Assembly (NCBI GenBank): GCA_036504735.1 | Contig: DASXUQ010000009.1 | Coordinates: forward strand, 353,204 to 417,203 | Source: a bacterium | GTDB lineage: Bacteria > Electryoneota > RPQS01 | DNA: 64,000 bases | Direction: 5' to 3' | Part shown: one piece after another, positions 1 through 7,334 of the stretch | Layout of the letters: every line of letters starts with the position of its first letter | How positions within the stretch are numbered: the stretch's first letter is position 1 | Program-made: the position numbers and the translations under genes | The notes under the pieces: model-generated | The model's input: the letters and a program-made list of their open reading frames with translations, nothing else | What the model was told of the DNA's origin: nothing | Database searches by the model: none

Positions 1-750
1 CTGATGTGCCAGGCGGTGGAAATGCTGCCGCCAGTCTTCGAATGGCTGGGCTACAAGAGACTGCGGCAATGGGCCGTGGGTCTCACCGCCGGAGCCACGG
101 TTACGGCAGTCGTGCTCTCGACGTTGCACCAATCTTCACTTGGCGCGCTCTTTCTCATCGCTCCGGGAAAACTGCATCCGCTGTGGTACACGATGTATCT
201 GCCGGTGTACTTTATCTGCAGTGCCATCGGCGGCGGCATCGGCATGATCATTTTCGAATCGTCGCTGTCGCACTCCTACTTCAAGGAGCAGACCAAGCAT
301 CATCCGCATGGTGAATTCGACAAGCTGACCATCGGCCTCGGCAAGGCCGGCGCGGTGGTCATGTACATGAACTTCCTTCTGCGCTGGCTGGGTGTGGCGC
401 ACGACAACCGCTGGGAACTTTTAACCACCGGCTGGGGCGCATGGTGGCTCGTGGAAGTGGTCGGATTTATCGGTCTGCCGTGTCTGGTATACCTTTGGGG
501 ATACCGCAAGGACAACGTGCTGGCCATCCGCATCGCCGCCGTCTGGTCGGTGATCGGGCTGATCCTGAACCGCTTCAACGTCGGCCTGATCGCCTTCAAC
601 TACACATCCACCGAGCGTTACGTCCCGCGCTGGACGGAAATCTGGGTCAGCGTGATGATTATCACGATTGGCGTTTTGATTTTCCGCTGGATGGTCAACC
701 GCATGCCCATCCTCCTTCAGCATCCTGACTATGCCGGCGACGAACACTAA
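1..750 (+). CDS. HybB/HmcC (NrfD-type) integral membrane subunit, 5' partial
   Basis: This is the C-terminal 250 residues of a polytopic membrane protein; the reading frame is open to base 1, so the start lies outside the window. About six hydrophobic helices are visible. The stretch around residues 39-80, STLHQSSLGALFL, then APGKLHPLWYT, then a Gly-rich helix ending in IFES, is the hallmark of HybB/HmcC proteins, the quinol-interacting membrane subunits of hydrogenase-2, Hmc and related redox complexes. A second family match, NRFNVGLIAFNYTS, sits near residue 190. NrfD-fold proteins bind no heme and pass electrons between the quinone pool and a partner Fe-S or multiheme subunit. The genes directly downstream are such partners, so this is inferred to be the membrane anchor of the complex. 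The partner Fe-S subunit is presumably upstream. Confidence 0.85.
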   Translation: MMCQAVEMLPPVFEWLGYKRLRQWAVGLTAGATVTAVVLSTLHQSSLGALFLIAPGKLHPLWYTMYLPVYFICSAIGGGIGMIIFESSLSHSYFKEQTKHHPHGEFDKLTIGLGKAGAVVMYMNFLLRWLGVAHDNRWELLTTGWGAWWLVEVVGFIGLPCLVYLWGYRKDNVLAIRIAAVWSVIGLILNRFNVGLIAFNYTSTERYVPRWTEIWVSVMIITIGVLIFRWMVNRMPILLQHPDYAGDEH

Positions 751-768
751 GCGCGTGAGGACACACCC

Positions 769-897
769 ATGAATTCGATGCAGGATTTCGCTCTCGTCAC
801 TCAGGCCGCGGAGTATATCGTTGGCATGACCGGTCTGCTGCTGTTTGCCCTTCTCTGGAAAGCCTTAAGCAAACCGAAGAAGGGAGCGCGGGCATGA
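769..897 (+). CDS. HmcD-like single-helix membrane peptide (42 aa)
   Basis: A 42-residue reading frame starts at ATG 769, 18 nt after the preceding stop, with GTGAGG upstream as a ribosome site. Its TGA overlaps the ATG of the next gene in an ATGA junction, which strongly suggests translational coupling. The protein has one central hydrophobic helix (YIVGMTGLLLFALLW, about residues 18-32) and a basic tail (KPKKGARA). Hmc operons of sulfate reducers carry a similarly tiny membrane subunit, HmcD, right after the NrfD-like HmcC, so position and architecture match. The assignment rests on context; the sequence is too short for firm homology. It probably stabilises the membrane complex. Confidence 0.7.
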   Translation: MNSMQDFALVTQAAEYIVGMTGLLLFALLWKALSKPKKGARA

Positions 898-2102
898 ATA
901 CGAAATTAGAAATTAGAAATGAGAAATTAGAAAGAAGACAGTTTTCTTTCAGCGTTTCAGCATTTCAGCGTCTCAGCGTTTGCGCTTGGTTTTTTGGTCT
1001 TTTGGCCTTTTGCTCATTGAGTTTCGCCGCGCCGCAGACGTTTCAGAAGAAGCGGAATACGCCGGCGGATTGCGCGGCCTGCCATACCTGCAAGAACCCG
1101 GATCAGACTAATCCCTGTCTGACGCTCTGCCCGCGGCCCCGCGCCACGTCGCAGGACATTATTCACGCGCCGGAAACCGTGCTCCTGTATGAACTGGAAA
1201 ACGAGTACGAACCGGTGGCCTTCAATCACCGCACCCATGCCCAGATGTCGGCGATGGGCGGCGAATGCGCCGACTGCCATCACTTCGGCGAAGGCGGGCG
1301 GATCGAGGCCTGCAAGCAGTGCCACAGCCTGACCGCGTCCGAAGATATGCGGCAGCCGGGGCTGAAGGGCGCCTACCACCGCCAGTGCATGAAGTGCCAC
1401 GAGCAGTGGAGCGGCGAGACCAACTGCGAGAATTGTCACATCAAGAAGGGCATGCCCGGACCGCTGACGGCGGCCAATGTCGCCGGAGCCCCTCACGAGA
1501 CGCACATGCCCGGCAATCTGAAAGATATGCAGCAGCCGGACAAGAAAGTCTGGCAGTCTTCCTATAACGGCGGCACGGTGGTGACGCTGCATCACAAGAA
1601 CCACACCGAAAAGTACGGGATCGACTGCGCCGCCTGCCATCACGCCGAAGGCTGCGGAAGCTGCCACAGCAAGCAGGGCACCACGGCGCAGGTCAGCAAG
1701 AGCGAACAGGCTCTGCACGCCACGTGCAATGCCTGCCATGCCGAGATGAGCTGCGGCCAGTGCCATCAGCAGAGTGAAGCGGTGGCCTTCAACCATGACC
1801 GCACCGGATTCCAGCTTGGCAAGCAGCACTCGAAACTGCAGTGCAAGTCCTGCCACGGCGATCCGTACCACTTTACCAAGCCGAAAGCCGACTGCAACGG
1901 CTGCCACAACAACTTTGCCGAAGGCAAGTTCAACCATGCCGCTACGGGCGTTTCGCTGGACGAGAACCACAAGGAAATCGGCTGCGAAATCTGCCACGTA
2001 AAGCGGGCCTTTGCCGAGCCGCCCAAGTGTACCGAGTGCCACGGCGCCGAAGTCGCCTATCCGGCCAAGGTCCCGGGAGCGCGGGTTAAGGGCAAGCATT
2101 AA
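894..2102 (+). CDS. Periplasmic 13-heme c-type cytochrome (class III-like)
   Basis: The 402-residue protein has 13 CXXCH heme-attachment motifs between about residues 60 and 380. Several are preceded by the spaced-histidine pattern of cytochrome c3/c7 (FNHRTH ... CADCHH; LHHKNH ... CAACHH), as in HmcA-type cytochromes. A hydrophobic segment ending SLSFA (residues about 33-45) is a signal peptide, so it acts in the periplasm. Near residue 60, CAACHTC is followed by two further cysteines (NPCLTLCP) that could bind another cofactor. The start overlaps the preceding stop (ATGA). Residues 3-30 are encoded by short tandem repeats of the intergenic type (901-978), giving an unusually long n-region; no better start was seen. 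It is inferred to accept electrons from the HybB-like subunit and pass them to the larger cytochromes downstream. Confidence 0.85.
   Translation: MNTKLEIRNEKLERRQFSFSVSAFQRLSVCAWFFGLLAFCSLSFAAPQTFQKKRNTPADCAACHTCKNPDQTNPCLTLCPRPRATSQDIIHAPETVLLYELENEYEPVAFNHRTHAQMSAMGGECADCHHFGEGGRIEACKQCHSLTASEDMRQPGLKGAYHRQCMKCHEQWSGETNCENCHIKKGMPGPLTAANVAGAPHETHMPGNLKDMQQPDKKVWQSSYNGGTVVTLHHKNHTEKYGIDCAACHHAEGCGSCHSKQGTTAQVSKSEQALHATCNACHAEMSCGQCHQQSEAVAFNHDRTGFQLGKQHSKLQCKSCHGDPYHFTKPKADCNGCHNNFAEGKFNHAATGVSLDENHKEIGCEICHVKRAFAEPPKCTECHGAEVAYPAKVPGARVKGKH
901..978 (+). repeat. Heptad/octad tandem repeat inside the 13-heme cytochrome gene
   Basis: Bases 901-935 are five 7-nt units (CGAAATT, AGAAATT, AGAAATG, AGAAATT, AGAAAGA). 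After an 11-nt spacer, bases 947-978 are four 8-nt units (TTTCAGCG, TTTCAGCA, TTTCAGCG, TCTCAGCG). The purine-rich then pyrimidine-rich layout is the same as in the purely intergenic copies of this family elsewhere in the window. Here it is translated as the n-region of the signal peptide. Confidence 0.8.
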
Positions 2103-2130
2103 TTCTCAGGACCCGTTCAGGACGCTGTGG

Positions 2131-2228
2131 GGAAAATGAAAAACTAAAAATGAAAAAGTAAAAGCGAAAAGAAGGCCCAACCGCTTCGTTCTTTCTTTTT
2201 AGTTTCTAATTTTTGGTTTATCGTTTTC
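2131..2228 (+). repeat. Paired purine/pyrimidine heptad island
   Basis: This fills most of the 163-nt gap between the 13-heme gene and the next cytochrome gene. Bases 2131-2172 are six 7-nt units (GGAAAAT, GAAAAAC, TAAAAAT, GAAAAAG, TAAAAGC, GAAAAGA). A GC-rich spacer (GGCCCAACCG) follows, then 2187-2228 holds six units with the shape xxTTTxx (CGTTCTT, TCTTTTT, AGTTTCT, AATTTTT, GGTTTAT, CGTTTTC). The two halves are imperfect reverse complements and could fold as a long hairpin. Confidence 0.8.
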
Positions 2229-2265
2229 CTCCGGCTCTCCCGACTCATTAACGAATAAAACGCCC

Positions 2266-4749
2266 ATGTCTCGACGGATTCCCCTTCTCGCGCTGCTTTT
2301 CCTGTGCGGAGCCCTCACGGCGCTGGCGGCCAGCAACCCCAACGACGTCTGCATGCAGTGCCACAGCGACTCCTCCATGACTCGCACGCTGGCCAACGGT
2401 GCGGTGCAGTCCCTGGCGGTTACTCCCGACACTCTCGCCGGCTCGCGCCACGCGTCCCTAAGTTGCGTGCAGTGCCATGCCGATCTGAAAGTCGCGGACT
2501 TCCCGCACCCGGAACACCTGAAGCCGGTGAACTGCGCAAGCTGCCATCAGGAGCCCGCTTCGCAGGTCGCTCACGGCGCGCACGAGTCGCAGATCAAATG
2601 CGCCGGCTGCCACGGTTCGCACAAGATTCTGAGTCCGTCCAATCCCAATTCGCCGGTATCGGCGGGCCGCATCAATCAGACCTGCGCCGATTGCCATAAC
2701 AAGCAGCACGCGCCGATCCGGGGACGCACCGCCCAGTATGCCAGTTATGACGTCGGCGTTCACGGCAGTCATCCCAAGACCGACGGGACCACCAACCCGA
2801 GTTGCACCACCTGCCACGGCACCCACACCATTGCCAATGAAGCCAATCTGGGGCCGCAGCTTGAAGCCGCCTGTTTGAAATGCCATCCCGGCGTCGAGCA
2901 GGAGTTCAAGCAGTCGGTGCATGCCGACATCAACGGTGGCCGCGCCAATTCCCATTGCTTCCAGTGCCACGGCGAACACCGCAGCCGCGCGCCCTCCGAT
3001 ACCACGCTGCGCGTGACCAATGAATCCTCGGCTGAAGCCACCTGCGGTCAGTGCCATGCCGAATCCGTTGCCCGCTACAATCAGAGCCTGCATGCCTATG
3101 CCCTGAAGAGCGGCAGCCCCCGCGCCCCGCGCTGCGAAAGCTGCCACGGCGGGCATAACATCCGCCGCGTGTCCGATCCGCTTTCCCCGATGTACCGTAC
3201 CAAGCAGCCGGAAACCTGCGCCAAGTGTCACAGCAAAATCGGCATCACCACCGATCCCGATGTGCGGCTGCCGCGCTCTTTCGAAAACTATCAGGAAAGC
3301 ACCCACGGCAAGCTGCTGGCCAAAGGCGACACCCGCGTTCCCGTGTGTATCGACTGCCACGGCGGTCACGCGATTCGTCCTGCCAGTGATCCGGCGTCCA
3401 CGATTGCTCCGCTGAATCTGGACAAAACCTGCGGCCGCTGCCATCCGCAGGAAGACCAGGCGTATCAGGCCTCCATCCACTACCGCGCCCTCAAGGCGGG
3501 TGTAACGGACGCGCCGAACTGCACGGGCTGCCACGGGGAGCACATCATGCTCTCGCCCAAGGATCCCAAGAGCAAGGTCAGCCATGCGCAGGTCGCGCGC
3601 GAAACGTGCGGCAAGTGCCACGACAACCCGGTGATGATTCGCAAGTACGGTCTGGCTCCCGATGTGGTCGAGACCTACCGCGACTCGTACCACGGTCTGG
3701 CCACGCTGGCCCGCAGCAGCCGCACGCCAAGCTGCCCCGATTGCCACGGCGCCCACAATGTGCGCACCGAGCGCGACTCGCTCTCGACCATCAACTCCGC
3801 CCACGTGGTCGAAACCTGCGCCAAGTGCCACAAACAGGCCGACGTCAAGTTCGCCCAATCCTACACGCATCGCGCGTTGCAGCCCATGGCGGGCGGTGCG
3901 ACCTATTGGGTGTCGCGCATGTACTGGGTGCTGATTGCCCTCGTCATCGGCGGCATGCTGCTGCACAATTTCATCATTCTGAACTTCCATATGCTGCTGG
4001 CCAAGAAGAAGCAGCACCTCGGCAAGAAGATTACGCGATTCGACACCCATCAGCTTATCCAGCATATGGCGCTGACGGTGTCCTTCACCATGCTTTCGGT
4101 GACCGGTTTTGCGCTGAAGTTCCCCAATGCCTGGTGGGTGAAGTGGCTGGCCGCCATCGGCCTGTCCGAGCCCGTGCGGCGGATCACGCACCGCATCATG
4201 GCGGTGATCCTGATCGCCTGCTCGGTCTACCATATCATCTATCTGTTCATGACCAAGCGTGGACGCGAAGAATGGAAGGCCATGCTTCCCGAGCCCGCCG
4301 ACATCACCGACATGACCAGCACTATGAAGTACCATCTGCAGCTCGGTCAGAAGCCGCCGGAATATGGCCGTTATGACTATTCGCAGAAGGCCGAATACTG
4401 GGCGCTGATCTGGGGAACGATTGTGATGATTGCCACGGGCTTTGTGCTCTGGTTCCCCGCGCAGCTTTCGCCGATGCTGCCCAAGTGGGCGGTCGCGGTC
4501 AGCCAGACGGTACACCTTTACGAGGCGTGGCTGGCGACGCTGGCGATTGTCGTCTGGCACTTCTTCTTTACCATCGCCCACCCGGAAGAATATCCCATGA
4601 GCTGGACCTGGCTCACGGGCAAAATGAATCTCGAACACGTGCGCCATCGTCACGGACGCTGGTACCGCACACTGGTGAAGAATAACGGGCAGACTCCCGA
4701 CGAAGATGCCCACGACGCGACTGCCGCAACGCAGGAAGAGACTCTCTAA
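2266..4749 (+). CDS. 17-heme cytochrome c fused to a b-type cytochrome membrane domain (paralog 1)
   Basis: 827 residues. A signal peptide (residues 1-21, ending LTALAA) is followed by 17 CXXCH motifs spread over residues about 29-535. Most sit in repeats of the form CxxCHGxH(x)nRxSDPxS, typical of large respiratory multihemes. After about residue 545 come five hydrophobic helices. Histidines in QHMAL, ITHRIMA, SVYHII, TVHLYEAWL and VWHFFFTIAHP resemble the heme b ligands of formate dehydrogenase gamma/cytochrome b561-type subunits. The protein therefore joins a periplasmic 17-heme wire to a quinone-facing diheme b membrane domain. The tail after residue 790 is acidic and cytoplasmic. The next gene, 4 nt downstream, is a paralog with the same architecture. 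Direction of electron flow cannot be read from the sequence. Confidence 0.88.
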   Translation: MSRRIPLLALLFLCGALTALAASNPNDVCMQCHSDSSMTRTLANGAVQSLAVTPDTLAGSRHASLSCVQCHADLKVADFPHPEHLKPVNCASCHQEPASQVAHGAHESQIKCAGCHGSHKILSPSNPNSPVSAGRINQTCADCHNKQHAPIRGRTAQYASYDVGVHGSHPKTDGTTNPSCTTCHGTHTIANEANLGPQLEAACLKCHPGVEQEFKQSVHADINGGRANSHCFQCHGEHRSRAPSDTTLRVTNESSAEATCGQCHAESVARYNQSLHAYALKSGSPRAPRCESCHGGHNIRRVSDPLSPMYRTKQPETCAKCHSKIGITTDPDVRLPRSFENYQESTHGKLLAKGDTRVPVCIDCHGGHAIRPASDPASTIAPLNLDKTCGRCHPQEDQAYQASIHYRALKAGVTDAPNCTGCHGEHIMLSPKDPKSKVSHAQVARETCGKCHDNPVMIRKYGLAPDVVETYRDSYHGLATLARSSRTPSCPDCHGAHNVRTERDSLSTINSAHVVETCAKCHKQADVKFAQSYTHRALQPMAGGATYWVSRMYWVLIALVIGGMLLHNFIILNFHMLLAKKKQHLGKKITRFDTHQLIQHMALTVSFTMLSVTGFALKFPNAWWVKWLAAIGLSEPVRRITHRIMAVILIACSVYHIIYLFMTKRGREEWKAMLPEPADITDMTSTMKYHLQLGQKPPEYGRYDYSQKAEYWALIWGTIVMIATGFVLWFPAQLSPMLPKWAVAVSQTVHLYEAWLATLAIVVWHFFFTIAHPEEYPMSWTWLTGKMNLEHVRHRHGRWYRTLVKNNGQTPDEDAHDATAATQEETL

Positions 4750-4753
4750 GTAC

Positions 4754-7246
4754 ATGGCTTTCCGATCCGCCCTCCTTGTCCTCTGGCTGTCCCTGGCCGC
4801 GGCCGTCTTTGCCCAGCAAAGCGAGCCGTGCATGGACTGCCATTCCGACCCGTCGCTCAAAGTTGAGCGCATGACGGGCACGGTCTCGCTGACCGTGACG
4901 CCTGACAGCCTGAAAGGCTCTCCGCACGAGGGCCTCAAGTGCACCGACTGTCACCAGAGCCTGCAGGGAACGACCGAGTTCCCCCACGGCGCGGTGAAGA
5001 CGGTCAACTGCGGTCAGTGCCACGAATCGCAGCTCAAGCAGTTCATGGCCGGCTTCTTCAAGAAGCTGAATGACATGGGCTACCGCTCGATTCCGGCCTG
5101 CAGTGACTGCCACGGCACGCACAAGATCAGCCGCCATGCCGACACCCGCCACGTCTGCGGCCTGTGCCACCGCGCCGAACTCAAGGCGCTGGAGGCCAGT
5201 GTCCACGGAGAAAAGGGCAAGGGCGACGAACGTCCGTTAAGCTGCACCTCCTGCCACGAACCGCATTTCAAGTCGCGGCGCGGGGAGATGACGGCGTCCG
5301 ACTGGCGGATGACGCTGGTCAAAGAGTGCATGCGCTGTCACACGCAGGAATCCAAGGACTACCTGGCCAGCAAGCACTACGCACAGGTTTCGTCCGGCGA
5401 CACTCTGGCTCCGACCTGTATCAATTGCCACGGCAACCACGATATTTTGTCGCCGAAGAATCCCGCCGCCCCGACCTCGGTCGAACGGCTGGACAACCTC
5501 TGCGCCCAATGCCACAGCGGCTATGTAGAAACGTTGCACCGCAAGGATGGCGCCGATCCCAAGCTCATGACCTGCGTGGCCTGCCACACGGGACACGAGA
5601 CGCAGATGACGCGCACGCCCGACGGCGTCACGCGGCAGACGATTCCCGGCAGTTGCAACGGCTGCCATGCCGACGAGCGCCACGCCAAAGAGACGCTTGC
5701 CCACGGCAAGGTCATGACCCTGAACGCCAGCGGCGGGCAGGCGAATTGTACTCAATGCCACGTGTATCACTGGCGCAAGAACGGCGGCACCCGCGAGGCG
5801 TCGCTGCGGATGCAGTGCCAGAACTGCCATGTAAAGGAAACCAAGGAATACGACCAGTCGCAGCACGCGGCGGCGCGGGCCAAGGGCCATAACGAAGCGC
5901 CCACCTGTGTCACGTGTCACGGCGAACGCGACATTCAGAAGGTTTCCGAGTCGATGCGGCCCCGCGAGGTGATTGACCTTTGCAGCCGCTGCCACGGCAA
6001 CCGGGAAATCGCGCTCAAATTCCAGCTCAACCCGGACGTGGTCAAGTCTTACAAGAAGACCTACCACGGACAGGTGTACAGCCTGGGCTATCAGGGCGAG
6101 GACTTTGCCACCTGTATCAACTGCCACGGCAATCACGATATTCGCTCGCCCAAGGATCCGCAGTCGCGGGTCAGTCAGCAGAACATCGTCAAGACCTGCG
6201 CCCGCTGCCACAAGGACGCCAACGAGAAGTTCGTCGGTTTCCTCTCCCACTACGATCCGCACGGCGGCGAAGTGGGCGCGCTCTCAGGTGAGAAGCGCGT
6301 GTCGGTGGTGGAACGGGCCATGAACGCGCTGCTGTTCTTTGTGTTCGGCTTCTTCGGCATTCACACTATTCTGTGGTTTGTCCGTTCGGGCATCGAAAAG
6401 AAGCGGCATCCGCGCACACGCTCGCCCGAGTCCGCCCGCAAATGGGTGCGCCGCTTTACCCCGTGGCAGCGCGTGCTGCATATCTTCCTGTTCTCGACCT
6501 TCCTGATTCAGGCGATGACGGGCCTGCCGCTCAAGTTCTCGCACAGCCAGATTGCCTACTGGATTGCCGCGCATATCATGGGCCTCCGCACCATGGCCAT
6601 GCTGCACCGGATCAGCGCCGCGGTGATGATTACGGTGTTCCTGCTGCATGTGCTGACACTTGCGTATCTGGCTCTGGTTCGGCGGCAAAAGGGCCTGTTT
6701 ATCGGCGAGAATTCGTTGGTGCCGCGTTTACAGGACCTTAAGGACATGATCGCGCATTTCCGCTGGTTTCTGTTTAATCGTACGCGACCGCACTTTGGAC
6801 GCTGGACTTATTGGGAAAAATTTGATTACTTTGCTGTGTTCTGGGGCGTGGTTGTAATTGGCTCTTCGGGCCTGGTGCTTTGGTTCCCCGAGTACTTTAC
6901 TCGTGCACTGCCCGGTTGGCTGATCAATTTAGCGCACGTCGTTCACAGCGAAGAAGCTCTACTGGCAACGGCTTTCATTTTCACCGTACACTTCTTCAAT
7001 GGCCACCTTCGCCCCGACAAATTCCCGATGGACGATGTGATCTTCACCGGACGCGAGTCCACCGAAGAGATCGCCCATGAGCGGCAGCGTCAGATGGTGG
7101 AACTGGAAAAGGCAGGTTCCATTGAAGAACAGGTCATTCCTCCCATGGGTTACTGGACACGGAAAATGCTGGTGATCTATGGCTGGATAGCCTTCGCCCT
7201 CGGAATCACGCTGCTGTTCTTTATCATTGGCAGCATGATTCTGTGA
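4754..7246 (+). CDS. 17-heme cytochrome c fused to a b-type cytochrome membrane domain (paralog 2)
   Basis: 830 residues from ATG 4754. An upstream in-frame ATG at 4706 lies inside the previous gene; 4754 gives a clean signal peptide (MAFRSALLVLWL ... VFAQQ) and has GGAAGAG upstream. There are 17 CXXCH motifs between residues about 25 and 485, then a membrane part with about six helices. Candidate heme b histidines are in WQRVLHIF, AMLHRIS, LLHVLTL, HVVHSEEALL and FTVHFFNGH. The order of domains and repeats such as GNHDI(L/R)SPK match paralog 1, so the two arose by tandem duplication. A final hydrophobic helix (about residues 803-825), absent from paralog 1, ends the protein. It probably forms a second quinone-linked branch of the same electron-transfer module. 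Confidence 0.88.
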   Translation: MAFRSALLVLWLSLAAAVFAQQSEPCMDCHSDPSLKVERMTGTVSLTVTPDSLKGSPHEGLKCTDCHQSLQGTTEFPHGAVKTVNCGQCHESQLKQFMAGFFKKLNDMGYRSIPACSDCHGTHKISRHADTRHVCGLCHRAELKALEASVHGEKGKGDERPLSCTSCHEPHFKSRRGEMTASDWRMTLVKECMRCHTQESKDYLASKHYAQVSSGDTLAPTCINCHGNHDILSPKNPAAPTSVERLDNLCAQCHSGYVETLHRKDGADPKLMTCVACHTGHETQMTRTPDGVTRQTIPGSCNGCHADERHAKETLAHGKVMTLNASGGQANCTQCHVYHWRKNGGTREASLRMQCQNCHVKETKEYDQSQHAAARAKGHNEAPTCVTCHGERDIQKVSESMRPREVIDLCSRCHGNREIALKFQLNPDVVKSYKKTYHGQVYSLGYQGEDFATCINCHGNHDIRSPKDPQSRVSQQNIVKTCARCHKDANEKFVGFLSHYDPHGGEVGALSGEKRVSVVERAMNALLFFVFGFFGIHTILWFVRSGIEKKRHPRTRSPESARKWVRRFTPWQRVLHIFLFSTFLIQAMTGLPLKFSHSQIAYWIAAHIMGLRTMAMLHRISAAVMITVFLLHVLTLAYLALVRRQKGLFIGENSLVPRLQDLKDMIAHFRWFLFNRTRPHFGRWTYWEKFDYFAVFWGVVVIGSSGLVLWFPEYFTRALPGWLINLAHVVHSEEALLATAFIFTVHFFNGHLRPDKFPMDDVIFTGRESTEEIAHERQRQMVELEKAGSIEEQVIPPMGYWTRKMLVIYGWIAFALGITLLFFIIGSMIL

Positions 7247-7334
7247 TTAGCCGGCGGGTAGGAATCCGCCCACCTAATCGGCTTTCGGGGCACGAGTGTG
7301 AAGCAATGTACGGTCGAAAACTGGAGAAACGAGC

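Noticed and set aside
4706-4753. Upstream ATG at 4706 as the start of the second 17-heme gene
   Set aside because: It lies inside the preceding gene and would put a basic, non-signal lead before a clean signal peptide that begins at ATG 4754.
2458-4944. An 828-codon open frame on the - strand opposite the 17-heme genes
   Set aside because: It is antisense to heme-motif-rich coding DNA; its translation is Gly/Ala/Arg-rich with no domain, and the + strand proteins are unmistakable. Other long antisense frames (1014-2099, 5237-6262, 7764-9059, 26658-27998, 30970-32175, 36399-37439, 60779-61900) were dropped for the same reason.
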